NCBI GenBank assembly: GCA_008933525.1
Contig: WBUV01000078.1
Coordinates: 1-10,228, forward strand
Source: Bacteroidales bacterium
GTDB lineage: Bacteria > Bacteroidota > Bacteroidia > Bacteroidales > Tenuifilaceae
Direction: 5' to 3'
DNA: 10,228 nt
The translations under genes and the position numbers were made by a program. Positions 1-7,400 of the stretch are shown in pieces (the first letter of the stretch is position 1; each line of letters begins with the position of its first letter). The notes under the pieces were generated by a model. The model was not told where the DNA came from and ran no database searches. It saw only the letters and a list, made by a program, of their open reading frames with translations.

Positions 1-177
1 TTAGCCAATGCTGGAGAGTTGCTTTTTGATCCTACCCGTAGGCACATGGAATCGTATATGTTTCCAGTTTTTAAGGGGAAAGTAAAACTATTAACTTCGG
101 GTTTACAGGATAAAAATGCTGCGGTTCTGGGTGCTGCAGCGCTGATGTGGCAGGAGTTGAATTTAGAACACAGATAA
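1..177 (+). CDS. ROK-family protein (sugar kinase or regulator), C-terminal end only
   Basis: Frame 1 is open from the first base to a TAA at 175-177 and gives the last 58 residues of a protein whose start lies left of the window. The fragment contains DPTRRHMESYMFPVFKGKVK, then a segment ending DKNAAVLGAAALMW. This resembles the C-terminus of ROK-family proteins (glucokinases, N-acetylhexosamine kinases, NagC/XylR-type regulators), where a glycine/alanine-rich helix follows the last strand of the actin-like ATPase fold. The part that would show substrate specificity, the zinc-binding CxCGxxGC motif or a DNA-binding domain is outside the window. Kinase and regulator therefore cannot be told apart. 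It converges on the next gene with only 25 bp between the stop codons and no visible terminator in that gap. Confidence 0.8.
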   Translation, partial: LANAGELLFDPTRRHMESYMFPVFKGKVKLLTSGLQDKNAAVLGAAALMWQELNLEHR

Positions 178-202
178 CTTGGATCATATATAATCGCCGT
201 AC

Positions 203-2317
203 TTACTTCTCCAAAACAATACGTGCAATATTGTTGGCATGGCTTCCAATGGTTCGAAAAACACTCACAAGTTCAAGGTGGGTTTTTGAACTTTCCACGG
301 ATTTGCCTACATCTTTTTTTAAGCGCTCAAAGTGGCTGCGCTCCAGTTCCAACCCGAGTTCCTTAAAGTGATCGTATTTCTTCAACTGCTTGCGAGCAAT
401 GTCAATATCAAGGTTCTCCAGTACCTCAATGGCTCTTTTTAGCTGCTTTTGTGTTAAGCGATGGTATTCCAGTAGTTCATTTTTACCATCGTCGGAAAAG
501 TCGAAGCCAGAACCAACCCACCACTGGGCTCTATCGAGTAGATTCTTGGATATTATATCGCCAATCAACTCCAATTCCTTTGAGGCAAACATTACCTGAA
601 AAACTTCATCGATCTGCGATTTAGCAATATCCTTTCGGGTAATTTTTAGTAGATATTCATTTATATTGTCGCGTAGAAAATTCACATACTCCTCACTTTC
701 TCTAATTTGGTCAAGGTTCTTAAGGTCTTTTTCGGTGAATGGTTTCAGACTATGATCAAGCATATCCTTTACCAAGCGGGCCATATCAACAAGTTCTTGT
801 CGAGCTAGTCCAATTGCTACCGATGGTGTATTCAACAAATTTTCATCGATATGCTTGGCTTTAAATTTGACCTTTTCCTCTGGGAAAATTGGCATAACAA
901 AATCCACAATTCTCGCAAAGTAATTGGTAAACGGTAAAACAACCAGAGCCAAAAGAACATTGTAGATAGTATGTGCATTAGCTATTTGGCGCGATAAATT
1001 AACCACTTCGCCACCTTGCAACGAGTCGATGCTGTCGGGTGTAAAAAACCTTACCAAATCGGAGAATGGCTGTATTAACCAATACAAAAGCAAAATGCCA
1101 ATAAACTTGAAAACAGTGTAGGCCATTGCAACTTTTTTTGCCTCTCGTCCTGAACTAAACGATGCTATAATCCCTGTAACTGCGGTTCCTAAGTTGGCTC
1201 CCATAAGTAAAGGAATTGAACCTTCCAAGGTGATTAATCCTTGAGTTGCAAGTGTAAGTACAATTCCAATGAATGCAGCGCTACTCTGAATAATTGCAGT
1301 AAAAAGGGTTGCAACCAAAACGCCAATAAGCGGTTGCTGAATTTGCTCAATAATATGCAGAAAAGGATCGTAGGTTTTGAGCGGAGCCATTGAGCCCGAC
1401 ATTAGGTGCATTCCGTAAAACAGGATGCCAAATCCGAGCATTGCCTCTCCGGCACTTTTAAAGGCAATTTTTTTGCTAAAAGCCATCAAGACAAAACCAA
1501 CAGCAACTATCAACAAGGAGTAATCGGCCAACTTAAAGGAAATTAATTGGACTGTAATAGTAGTTCCTATGGCAGCGCCAAGAATCATTCCAATAGTTTG
1601 CTGGAACTTGAGTAATCCAGATTGCACAAAGCCAACCAACATAACGGTTGTGGCACTACTCGATTGGGTTATAACAGTAACCAATGCTCCAAAAAACGTG
1701 GCCACATATTTATTCTTTGACATCCTGAGTAGCAAAACCCTTAACTTATCGGCTATTCCGTGTTTAATTCCAATACTCATTTGGCTTATTCCCATAAAGA
1801 ATAGTGCCAAACCTCCCAATAATCCCACAAACAGCATTACAACCCAGTTCGAGGGGCGCGCATACACTGTGAAAAGTGTAAACGACGAGAGTACGCTACC
1901 CTTTATTTTTGCAACTACCTGATACTCGCCTTCCTTATCGCCAAGCCTTAAATGTGTACGGGCAATACCATCGCTATTGGAAAAAACTATTACTCTTTCG
2001 AGCTGATAATCCTTAGCACCATCGGGTGCTTTAATAACCTCGAAGTAAACCCTTGCACCCTTAACCGGATTGCCAAGTGTATCGGTAACCTGAACAATGA
2101 AGGGCTTTGGCAATCGACTATTTATGCTTGAATACTGCTTGTCGCCAGCCGACTTTACAGAGCCGCCTTCTACAAACTTTTCAACATTAAGAATATTGGT
2201 AGTTTGTTGTTCCGAGGCAACTCCTTTATTAAAAAACAAGACGAAAAGTAACAGAATTATAGACCACTTTAAAGTAGATATAATCTGTTTTGTACAGAAT
2301 AAGTAACCTTTCGCCAT
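203..2317 (-). CDS. Na+/phosphate cotransporter family protein with N-terminal Ig-like and C-terminal PhoU-like domains
   Basis: This 704-residue protein belongs to the Na/Pi cotransporter (NptA / PF02690-type) family and probably imports phosphate with sodium across the inner membrane. A hydrophobic stretch at residues 17-30 followed by GVAS looks like a signal peptide cleaved near residue 35. Residues about 68-152 look like a bacterial Ig-like (Big_1-type) beta domain (VTDTLGNPVKGARVYFEV, then SDGIARTHLRLG and a final FTLFTVYA strand). Membrane segments start near 158. The two inverted family repeats are marked by QSSSATT (218-224) with GAAIGTT (247-253), and by QSSAA (344-348) with GANLGTAVTG (373-382). 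Residues about 495-704 are charged and helical, as in the PhoU-like domain that ends many members. The Ig-like domain makes the protein longer than the usual 550-600 residues. The ATG at 2315-2317 begins a normal signal peptide, so it was kept. Substrate is inferred from family. Confidence 0.88.
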   Translation of the reverse strand: MAKGYLFCTKQIISTLKWSIILLLFVLFFNKGVASEQQTTNILNVEKFVEGGSVKSAGDKQYSSINSRLPKPFIVQVTDTLGNPVKGARVYFEVIKAPDGAKDYQLERVIVFSNSDGIARTHLRLGDKEGEYQVVAKIKGSVLSSFTLFTVYARPSNWVVMLFVGLLGGLALFFMGISQMSIGIKHGIADKLRVLLLRMSKNKYVATFFGALVTVITQSSSATTVMLVGFVQSGLLKFQQTIGMILGAAIGTTITVQLISFKLADYSLLIVAVGFVLMAFSKKIAFKSAGEAMLGFGILFYGMHLMSGSMAPLKTYDPFLHIIEQIQQPLIGVLVATLFTAIIQSSAAFIGIVLTLATQGLITLEGSIPLLMGANLGTAVTGIIASFSSGREAKKVAMAYTVFKFIGILLLYWLIQPFSDLVRFFTPDSIDSLQGGEVVNLSRQIANAHTIYNVLLALVVLPFTNYFARIVDFVMPIFPEEKVKFKAKHIDENLLNTPSVAIGLARQELVDMARLVKDMLDHSLKPFTEKDLKNLDQIRESEEYVNFLRDNINEYLLKITRKDIAKSQIDEVFQVMFASKELELIGDIISKNLLDRAQWWVGSGFDFSDDGKNELLEYHRLTQKQLKRAIEVLENLDIDIARKQLKKYDHFKELGLELERSHFERLKKDVGKSVESSKTHLELVSVFRTIGSHANNIARIVLEK

Positions 2318-2355
2318 AAATGGAATTATTAAACTAAACTTAAAGTTACAACAAC

Positions 2356-2384
2356 TTTACATTCGACGGTGTTTTATATCTTTG
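2356..2384 (+). promoter_or_regulatory. Bacteroidota-type promoter for riboflavin synthase gene
   Basis: TATCTTTG at 2377-2384 matches the Bacteroidota -7 consensus TAnnTTTG exactly. A weak -33 candidate, TTTA, lies at 2356-2359 with a 17-bp spacer, shorter than the usual 19-21. Transcription would begin near 2390, about 25 nt before the ATG. That leaves no room for an FMN riboswitch. Confidence 0.6.
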
Positions 2385-2415
2385 TAAAAATTCGTCAACC
2401 ATTAAATTTTATTAT

Positions 2416-3036
2416 ATGTTTTCAGGAATAGTAGAAGAACCTGCAACCGTAGTTGCATTAGAGAAAGATAAGGAAAACTTACACATCACCTTAAAATGTT
2501 CGTTTACCGATACCCTTAAGATTGACCAAAGCATTTCGCATAACGGTGTTTGCCTTACCGTGGTTAAAAAAAGTGGAGATAACTATACTGTTACGGCAAT
2601 TAAGGAAACCCTCGACAAAACAAATCTGGGTTTGCTGAAGGTTGGCGATAAGGTTAACCTTGAGCGCAGTATGAAGATTGACAGCTTGCTCGATGGTCAT
2701 CTTGTGCAAGGTCACGTTGACCAAACTGCAGTTTGTACAAATATTGAAGAGGCCGATGGTAGCTGGTACTTCACCTTTGAGTACGATCCTTCTAAAGGTA
2801 ATATCACCGTGGAAAAAGGCTCAATATCAGTTAATGGAGTAAGCTTAACCGTAGTAAATTCAAAGGAGAAAACATTCCAGGTGGCAATTATTCCATACAC
2901 TTACGAACACACCAATTTCCACCAGTTCAAGGTTGGCACAGTGGTTAACCTTGAGTTTGATATTGTAGGAAAGTACATTACCAAGATGCTTAAACAGTAT
3001 CTAGAGTCGGGTCAAATAGATCGACTATTAAAATAA
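2416..3036 (+). CDS. ribE: Riboflavin synthase (alpha subunit)
   Basis: Riboflavin synthase converts two molecules of 6,7-dimethyl-8-ribityllumazine into riboflavin plus a pyrimidinedione, the last step of vitamin B2 synthesis, in the cytoplasm. The 206-residue length is normal. The protein begins with the family hallmark MFSGIVEE and shows the internal duplication of two lumazine-binding domains. Domain 1 (about 1-90) contains SHNGVCLTVV (41-50) with Cys46. Domain 2 (about 97-187) contains the matching GSISVNGVSLTVV (135-147). Between them is DGHLVQGHVDQ (93-103). Residues 188-206 form a helix like the one that trimerises the enzyme. The symbol follows the common ribE usage; E. coli databases also call it ribC. 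The other rib genes are not nearby. It may be cotranscribed with the histidine kinase gene 54 bp downstream, subject to the hairpin in that gap. Confidence 0.96.
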   Translation: MFSGIVEEPATVVALEKDKENLHITLKCSFTDTLKIDQSISHNGVCLTVVKKSGDNYTVTAIKETLDKTNLGLLKVGDKVNLERSMKIDSLLDGHLVQGHVDQTAVCTNIEEADGSWYFTFEYDPSKGNITVEKGSISVNGVSLTVVNSKEKTFQVAIIPYTYEHTNFHQFKVGTVVNLEFDIVGKYITKMLKQYLESGQIDRLLK

Positions 3037-3044
3037 ATATCTTC

Positions 3045-3077
3045 AACCCTGACAGGATTTTGAACCCTGTCAGGGTT
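3045..3077. repeat. 33-bp palindromic element, copy 1 (between ribE and histidine kinase gene)
   Basis: Two 15-nt modules, AACCCTGACAGGATT (3045-3059) and AACCCTGTCAGGGTT (3063-3077), are separated by TTG. The outer 11 bases of each side pair perfectly (AACCCTGACAG with CTGTCAGGGTT), giving an 11-bp stem. The second module is also palindromic by itself around one central T. No T-run follows, so it is a poor intrinsic terminator in the + direction. It ends 13 nt before the GTG start of the kinase gene. The same design recurs at 4171-4203. Confidence 0.85.
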
Positions 3078-3090
3078 AACGATTCCAGCT

Positions 3091-4149
3091 GTGAAAACGG
3101 AAAAGTTAGTAGAATCGCCCAAAAGGATATCTGCGCTGATTGCGGCTATTGCAGCAGTTTTAGTGCTATTGATTACCTCTGTTTTTTATGGATTTAACTC
3201 AGAAAGACACATTCTTCTTGCATTTGCGTCGGCTTTAGCCGCCTTTACAGTTATACTCATCGTTTCCAACTTGTTGATAAACCTATTTGTTGCAAAAAAA
3301 GTAAATCCGCTTTACAAAACACTTTACCAGGTTGATGTTGGAGCCTCGCAGTTGGCTGCTAACATTGATGAGGGTAAGGTTATGGGAAAAATAAAGGCTG
3401 ATATTACTTCGTGGGCAAACAGCAAAGCGCAAGAAATTGACAGGTTGAAGGAGATGGAGCGTTACCGCAAGGAGTTTTTGGGCAATGTATCGCACGAGCT
3501 TAAAACGCCAATTTTCAATATTCAAGGATATGTGTTAACCCTGCTCGATGGAGGTTTGGAGGATGAATCCATTAACCGAAAATACCTTGAACGAACGGAG
3601 AAGAGTATCAATAGGCTTATTGGAATTGTAGAGGACTTGGAAACCATCTCGAAACTTGAGGCCGGAGAGCTGAATCTGAATTTCGAAAGGTTTAGCATTG
3701 TTGGTTTAGTTGAGGATGTTTATGAAGCATTAGATATGCGGGCAAAAAGCAAATCTATTTCTTTAGACTTTGATAAAATCTACGATAAACCAATTTGGGT
3801 TAACGCCGATAAGAAAAAAATAAACCAAGTTGTCTATAATCTTGTCCTAAATTCCATAAACTATGGAAATATTGGTGGCAAAACCACTATCTCTTTTACC
3901 GATTTGGACGAGAGAATTATAGTTGAAGTTAACGATAATGGTGTAGGGATAGACCAAAAGGATATTCCCCGAATATTTGAGCGTTTTTACAGGGTCGATA
4001 AAAGTCGCTCACGCGAGCAGGGTGGTACAGGTTTAGGGCTTGCCATTGTTAAGCATATTATTGAAGGACATAAGCAGAGCATAAGCGTACGGAGTAGTTT
4101 GAACTTGGGAACCTCGTTTATTTTCACCCTTAACAAGGCTAAAAAATAG
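3091..4149 (+). CDS. Sensor histidine kinase, two membrane segments, no adjacent response regulator
   Basis: This 352-residue protein is a membrane histidine kinase that should autophosphorylate and pass phosphate to a response regulator. Two hydrophobic segments (about 13-34 and 40-67) are joined by only a few residues, so there is no periplasmic sensor domain; sensing would be in the membrane or cytoplasm. The HisKA H-box is FLGNVSHELKTP with the phospho-acceptor His135. The ATPase domain shows the N-box (Asn250 and Asn254), the G1 box NDNGVGID (281-288), the F-box IFERFYR (295-301) and the G2 box GGTGLGLAI (311-319). All key residues are present. The start is GTG at 3091; a TGA at 3061-3063 closes the frame upstream, and the next Met is beyond both membrane segments. 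It resembles PhoR-type kinases. No response regulator lies on either side, so its partner is unknown. Confidence 0.9.
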   Translation: MKTEKLVESPKRISALIAAIAAVLVLLITSVFYGFNSERHILLAFASALAAFTVILIVSNLLINLFVAKKVNPLYKTLYQVDVGASQLAANIDEGKVMGKIKADITSWANSKAQEIDRLKEMERYRKEFLGNVSHELKTPIFNIQGYVLTLLDGGLEDESINRKYLERTEKSINRLIGIVEDLETISKLEAGELNLNFERFSIVGLVEDVYEALDMRAKSKSISLDFDKIYDKPIWVNADKKKINQVVYNLVLNSINYGNIGGKTTISFTDLDERIIVEVNDNGVGIDQKDIPRIFERFYRVDKSRSREQGGTGLGLAIVKHIIEGHKQSISVRSSLNLGTSFIFTLNKAKK

Positions 4150-4170
4150 ATTTCGACATTTTATTTTCTT

Positions 4171-4203
4171 AACCCCTCAAGGGTTTTGAACTCTTGAGGG
4201 GTT
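4171..4203. repeat. 33-bp palindromic element, copy 2 (after histidine kinase gene)
   Basis: Modules AACCCCTCAAGGGTT (4171-4185) and AACTCTTGAGGGGTT (4189-4203) are separated by TTG. The first 11 and last 11 bases are perfect reverse complements (AACCCCTCAAG with CTTGAGGGGTT). Length, module size, TTG spacer and AAC...GTT ends match the element at 3045-3077, while the core bases differ and are compensated on the other arm. This suggests a family of related elements rather than two unrelated hairpins. Confidence 0.8.
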
Positions 4204-4206
4204 TTT
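4171..4206 (+). terminator. Intrinsic terminator of the histidine kinase gene
   Basis: The 11-bp perfect stem of palindromic element copy 2 runs directly into TTTTT (4202-4206), 21 nt after the kinase stop codon. This arrangement should end transcription of the ribE-kinase unit before the ileS promoter. Confidence 0.8.
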
Positions 4207-4243
4207 GCAACTCCAGCAAAAGATTTTAACCCCCTCATTTCTA

Positions 4244-4275
4244 TTTGATTTTATTGAAATTATCCTATATCTTTG
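4244..4275 (+). promoter_or_regulatory. Strong Bacteroidota-type promoter for ileS
   Basis: TTTG at 4244-4247, a 20-bp spacer and TATCTTTG at 4268-4275 match both consensus boxes of the Bacteroidota primary sigma factor (TTTG and TAnnTTTG) perfectly. The predicted start of transcription is near 4281, which leaves a leader of about 160 nt before the ileS ATG. Confidence 0.75.
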
Positions 4276-4300
4276 TGAGATTTTTCAAGAAGGTTTTATT

Positions 4301-4397
4301 TTGATATTTTATTGAATATCAACGAAATCTGCTTCATGCAGATTTTTATTTACGATGTTTTGAAGATCTTCCAACGTCCGTAGGACACGGAAGCATC
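4301..4397 (+). promoter_or_regulatory. Structured ileS leader, possible attenuator
   Basis: Three structures follow one another. Hairpin 1 is TTGATATT (4301-4308) paired with AATATCAA (4315-4322). Hairpin 2 is AAATCTGC (4325-4332) paired with GCAGATTT (4338-4345), and is followed by a T-rich run (to 4350) like a weak intrinsic terminator. Element 3 is nested: GATG (4354-4357) with CATC (4394-4397), CTTCC (4368-4372) with GGAAG (4389-4393), and GTCC (4376-4379) with GGAC (4383-4386). An alternative stem, TCCGT (4377-4381) with ACGGA (4387-4391), excludes the inner pairing. The structures are visible in the sequence; a control role for ileS is inferred from position. No T-box is recognisable. 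Confidence 0.5.
4336..4383 (+). CDS. Possible leader peptide with three isoleucine codons, upstream of ileS
   Basis: An ATG at 4336 opens a 15-codon frame, MQIFIYDVLKIFQRP, ending at TAG 4381-4383, entirely within the ileS leader. Three of its codons specify isoleucine (ATT 4342-4344, ATT 4348-4350, ATC 4366-4368). Its start lies in hairpin 2 and its end lies in the nested stem of element 3, so a ribosome stalled on Ile codons could change which structure forms. Three Ile in 15 residues can occur by chance in AT-rich DNA and there is no recognisable ribosome binding site. It is a candidate only. Confidence 0.3.
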   Translation: MQIFIYDVLKIFQRP

Positions 4398-4441
4398 AAC
4401 TAGATAAGTCTATTTTGTGGTGATTATTAATGTTTTATTAG

Positions 4442-7400
4442 ATGAAGCAGTCGAAATTTAAAGAGTACAAGGGTTTAGATTTATCGCAGGTAAACAAGGA
4501 TGTGCTAAAAACCTGGGATAAGAACGACACTTTTCATAAAAGTTTAGAAACCCGCAAAGGTCATCCTACATTTGTGTTTTATGAAGGTCCACCTTCAGCA
4601 AACGGAATTCCTGGCATTCACCACGTAATGGCTCGCTCTATTAAGGATATTTTCTGTCGCTATAAAACTCAAAAAGGATTCTTGGTTGAGCGTAAAGCCG
4701 GTTGGGATACTCATGGTTTGCCCGTTGAACTTGGCGTTGAAAAAATGCTTGGCATTACCAAGGAGGATATTGGTACAAAAATTTCGGTTGAGGAGTATAA
4801 CCAAACCTGCCGCAAGGAGGTGATGAAATACACCGACCTTTGGGAGGATCTTACCCACAAAATGGGTTACTGGGTGGATATGGAACATCCATACATCACC
4901 TACGATAACCGTTACATAGAGAGTCTTTGGTATCTGCTTCAGAAGTTGCACGAGAAGGGTTTGCTCTACAAGGGTAAAACCATTCAGCCCTATTCTCCTG
5001 CTGCAGGTACAGGTCTTAGCACACACGAGTTGAACCAACCTGGTTGCTACCGCGATGTTAAGGATACCACAATTGTAGCGCAGTTTAAGGTAATCCGCAA
5101 CGAGAAGAGTAAATTACTTTTCGATAAGGCCGATACCGACGTGTACGTTCTAGCATGGACAACCACACCCTGGACTTTACCATCGAACACAGCATTGGCA
5201 ATCAATGCTAACATTCGTTATGAGTTAGTAAAATCGTTCAACCCATATAGCGGCGACCCTATCACAGTTTTACTTGCCAAGGATCGTAGGGAATCGTATT
5301 TCCCATCGGCAAATGCCGAGTTAGCACTTGAAGACTATAAGGCAGGCGATAAAAAAGTTCCTTTCAAAGTAATTGCTGAGTTTACTGGCAGTCAACTTGT
5401 AGGAATCAACTACGAGCAGCTATTCCCTTGGGTTAAGCCAGAGGGTGATGCATTCAGAGTAATTGCTGGCGATTTTGTTACTACCGAGGATGGTACTGGC
5501 GTTGTTCACATTGCACCAACCTTTGGTGCCGACGACGACCGTGCTGCTAAAGCATCGGGCATATCGCCACTTATACTACGTGATAAGGCCAATAATCCAG
5601 AACCAATGGTCGACCGCAGAGGTCGATTCTACCCTATCGAGGATTTACACCCCGATTTTGTGAAGAATCACATTAACGTTGAGCTATATAAAGACTTTGC
5701 AGGAAGTTTCGTTAAGAACGAATACGACCCAGAGGCAGCCGATAAGGAAACATCGTTGGATGTTGATTTAGCAGTTACACTTAAGAAGGAAAACAAAGCA
5801 TTCCGCATAGAGAAGCACGTTCACAACTATCCACATTGCTGGCGTACCGATAAGCCAATTCTTTACTATCCTTTGGACAGTTGGTTTATTAAGGTTACGG
5901 CCCTTAAGGATAGAATGATTGAACTGAACAATACTATCAACTGGAAACCAGCAAGCACAGGTACTGGTCGTTTCGGAAAATGGTTGGAGAACCTACTGGA
6001 TTGGAACCTTTCACGTTCTCGTTACTGGGGAACACCACTTCCAATTTGGGTTACCGAGGATCGATCCGAGATGATTTGCATTGGCTCTGTTGCTCAAATG
6101 AAGGCCGAGTGTGAGAAAGCTGTTAAGGCTGGATTTATGGAGAAGAATCCTCTAGCAAACTTCGTTGAGGGCGAATTCACCTCAAACAACTACGAATCGT
6201 TCGATTTACATCGTCCATTTGTGGATAACGTATTTTTAGTGTCGTCAACTGGAAAAAAGATGTTCCGTGAGCCCGACCTAATTGATGTTTGGTTCGATTC
6301 TGGCGCAATGCCATACGCTCAGGTTCACTATCCTTTTGAGCACAAGGAGAATTTCGGTGATGTTTACCCAGCCGATTTTATTGCCGAAGTAGTTGACCAA
6401 ACCCGCGGATGGTTCTACACATTACATGCAATTTCGTCGCTACTGTTCGATTCTGTAGCGTTTAAGAATATTATCTCCAACGGACTTGTGCTGGATAAGA
6501 ACGGTAACAAGATGAGTAAACGCCTTGGTAATGGAGTTGATCCGTTCGAGGTGATTGAGAAGTACGGTTCCGACCCATTACGTTGGTACATGATTACCAA
6601 CTCACAACCCTGGGATAACCTAAAGTTCGATATTGAGGGTGTTGACGAGGTTAAGCGTAAGTTTTTTGGAACACTTTACAACACATACTCGTTCTTTGCG
6701 CTTTACGCAAACGTTGATGGTTTCAACTACAGCGATGCTGAGGTGCCTGTTGAGAAACGTCCAGAGATTGACCGTTGGATTCTATCGCTACTCAACTCGT
6801 TAATTAAGGAAGTTGAAGATGCTTATGAGAGCTACGAGCCAACACGCGCTGGACGCGCAATACAGGATTTTGTGAACGAGCAGCTAAGTAACTGGTACGT
6901 TCGCCTGAACCGTAAACGTTTCTGGGGCGGTGAGTTCGATACCGATAAGATTGCTGCGTACCAAACCCTTTACACCTGTTTGGAAACCGTTGCAATTCTT
7001 GCATCGCCTATTGCTCCGTTCTTTATGGATCAGCTATTCACCGATTTGAACAATGTTACAGGAAAGCATACCGACGAGAGTGTTCACCTAACTCAGTTCC
7101 CGAAATACAACGAGAAGTTAATCGACAAGAACCTTGAGGAACGCATGGAGATTGCTCAAAGTATTTGTTCTTTAGTACTAGGACTTCGTCGTAAGGTGAA
7201 CATCAAGGTGCGTCAGCCTTTGAGCAAGATTATGATACCAATCCTTGATGAGAAATTCAGGGCTCAGCTAAAAGCTGTGGAAAATCTAATCCTAAGCGAG
7301 GTTAACGTTAAGGAGTTGGAGTACTTAACAGATTCAACAGGTGTTTTGGTTAAGAAGATTAAGCCAAACTTCAAGACTCTTGGTCCACGTTTCGGAAAAT

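Noticed and set aside
178..202. Terminator between the convergent ROK and Na/Pi genes
   Set aside because: The 25-bp gap has no GC-rich inverted repeat followed by T residues on either strand.
1569..1922. 117-codon open frame on the plus strand opposite the Na/Pi transporter
   Set aside because: It is antisense to conserved transporter motifs and encodes no recognisable domain.
2318..2376. Promoter of the Na/Pi transporter gene on the minus strand
   Set aside because: Only partial matches to TAnnTTTG (such as TAACTTTA, plus-strand 2341-2348) without a correctly spaced TTTG were found, too weak to annotate.
2385..2415. FMN riboswitch upstream of riboflavin synthase
   Set aside because: The predicted leader is only about 25 nt, far too short for the FMN aptamer, and none of its conserved segments were seen.
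4276..4441. T-box riboswitch upstream of ileS
   Set aside because: No T-box consensus or specifier-loop layout was recognised, and T-boxes are typical of Firmicutes-type bacteria rather than Bacteroidota.
4595..5038. 147-codon open frame on the minus strand inside ileS
   Set aside because: It lies opposite highly conserved ileS coding sequence including the GIHH region, has no promoter and no recognisable protein features.
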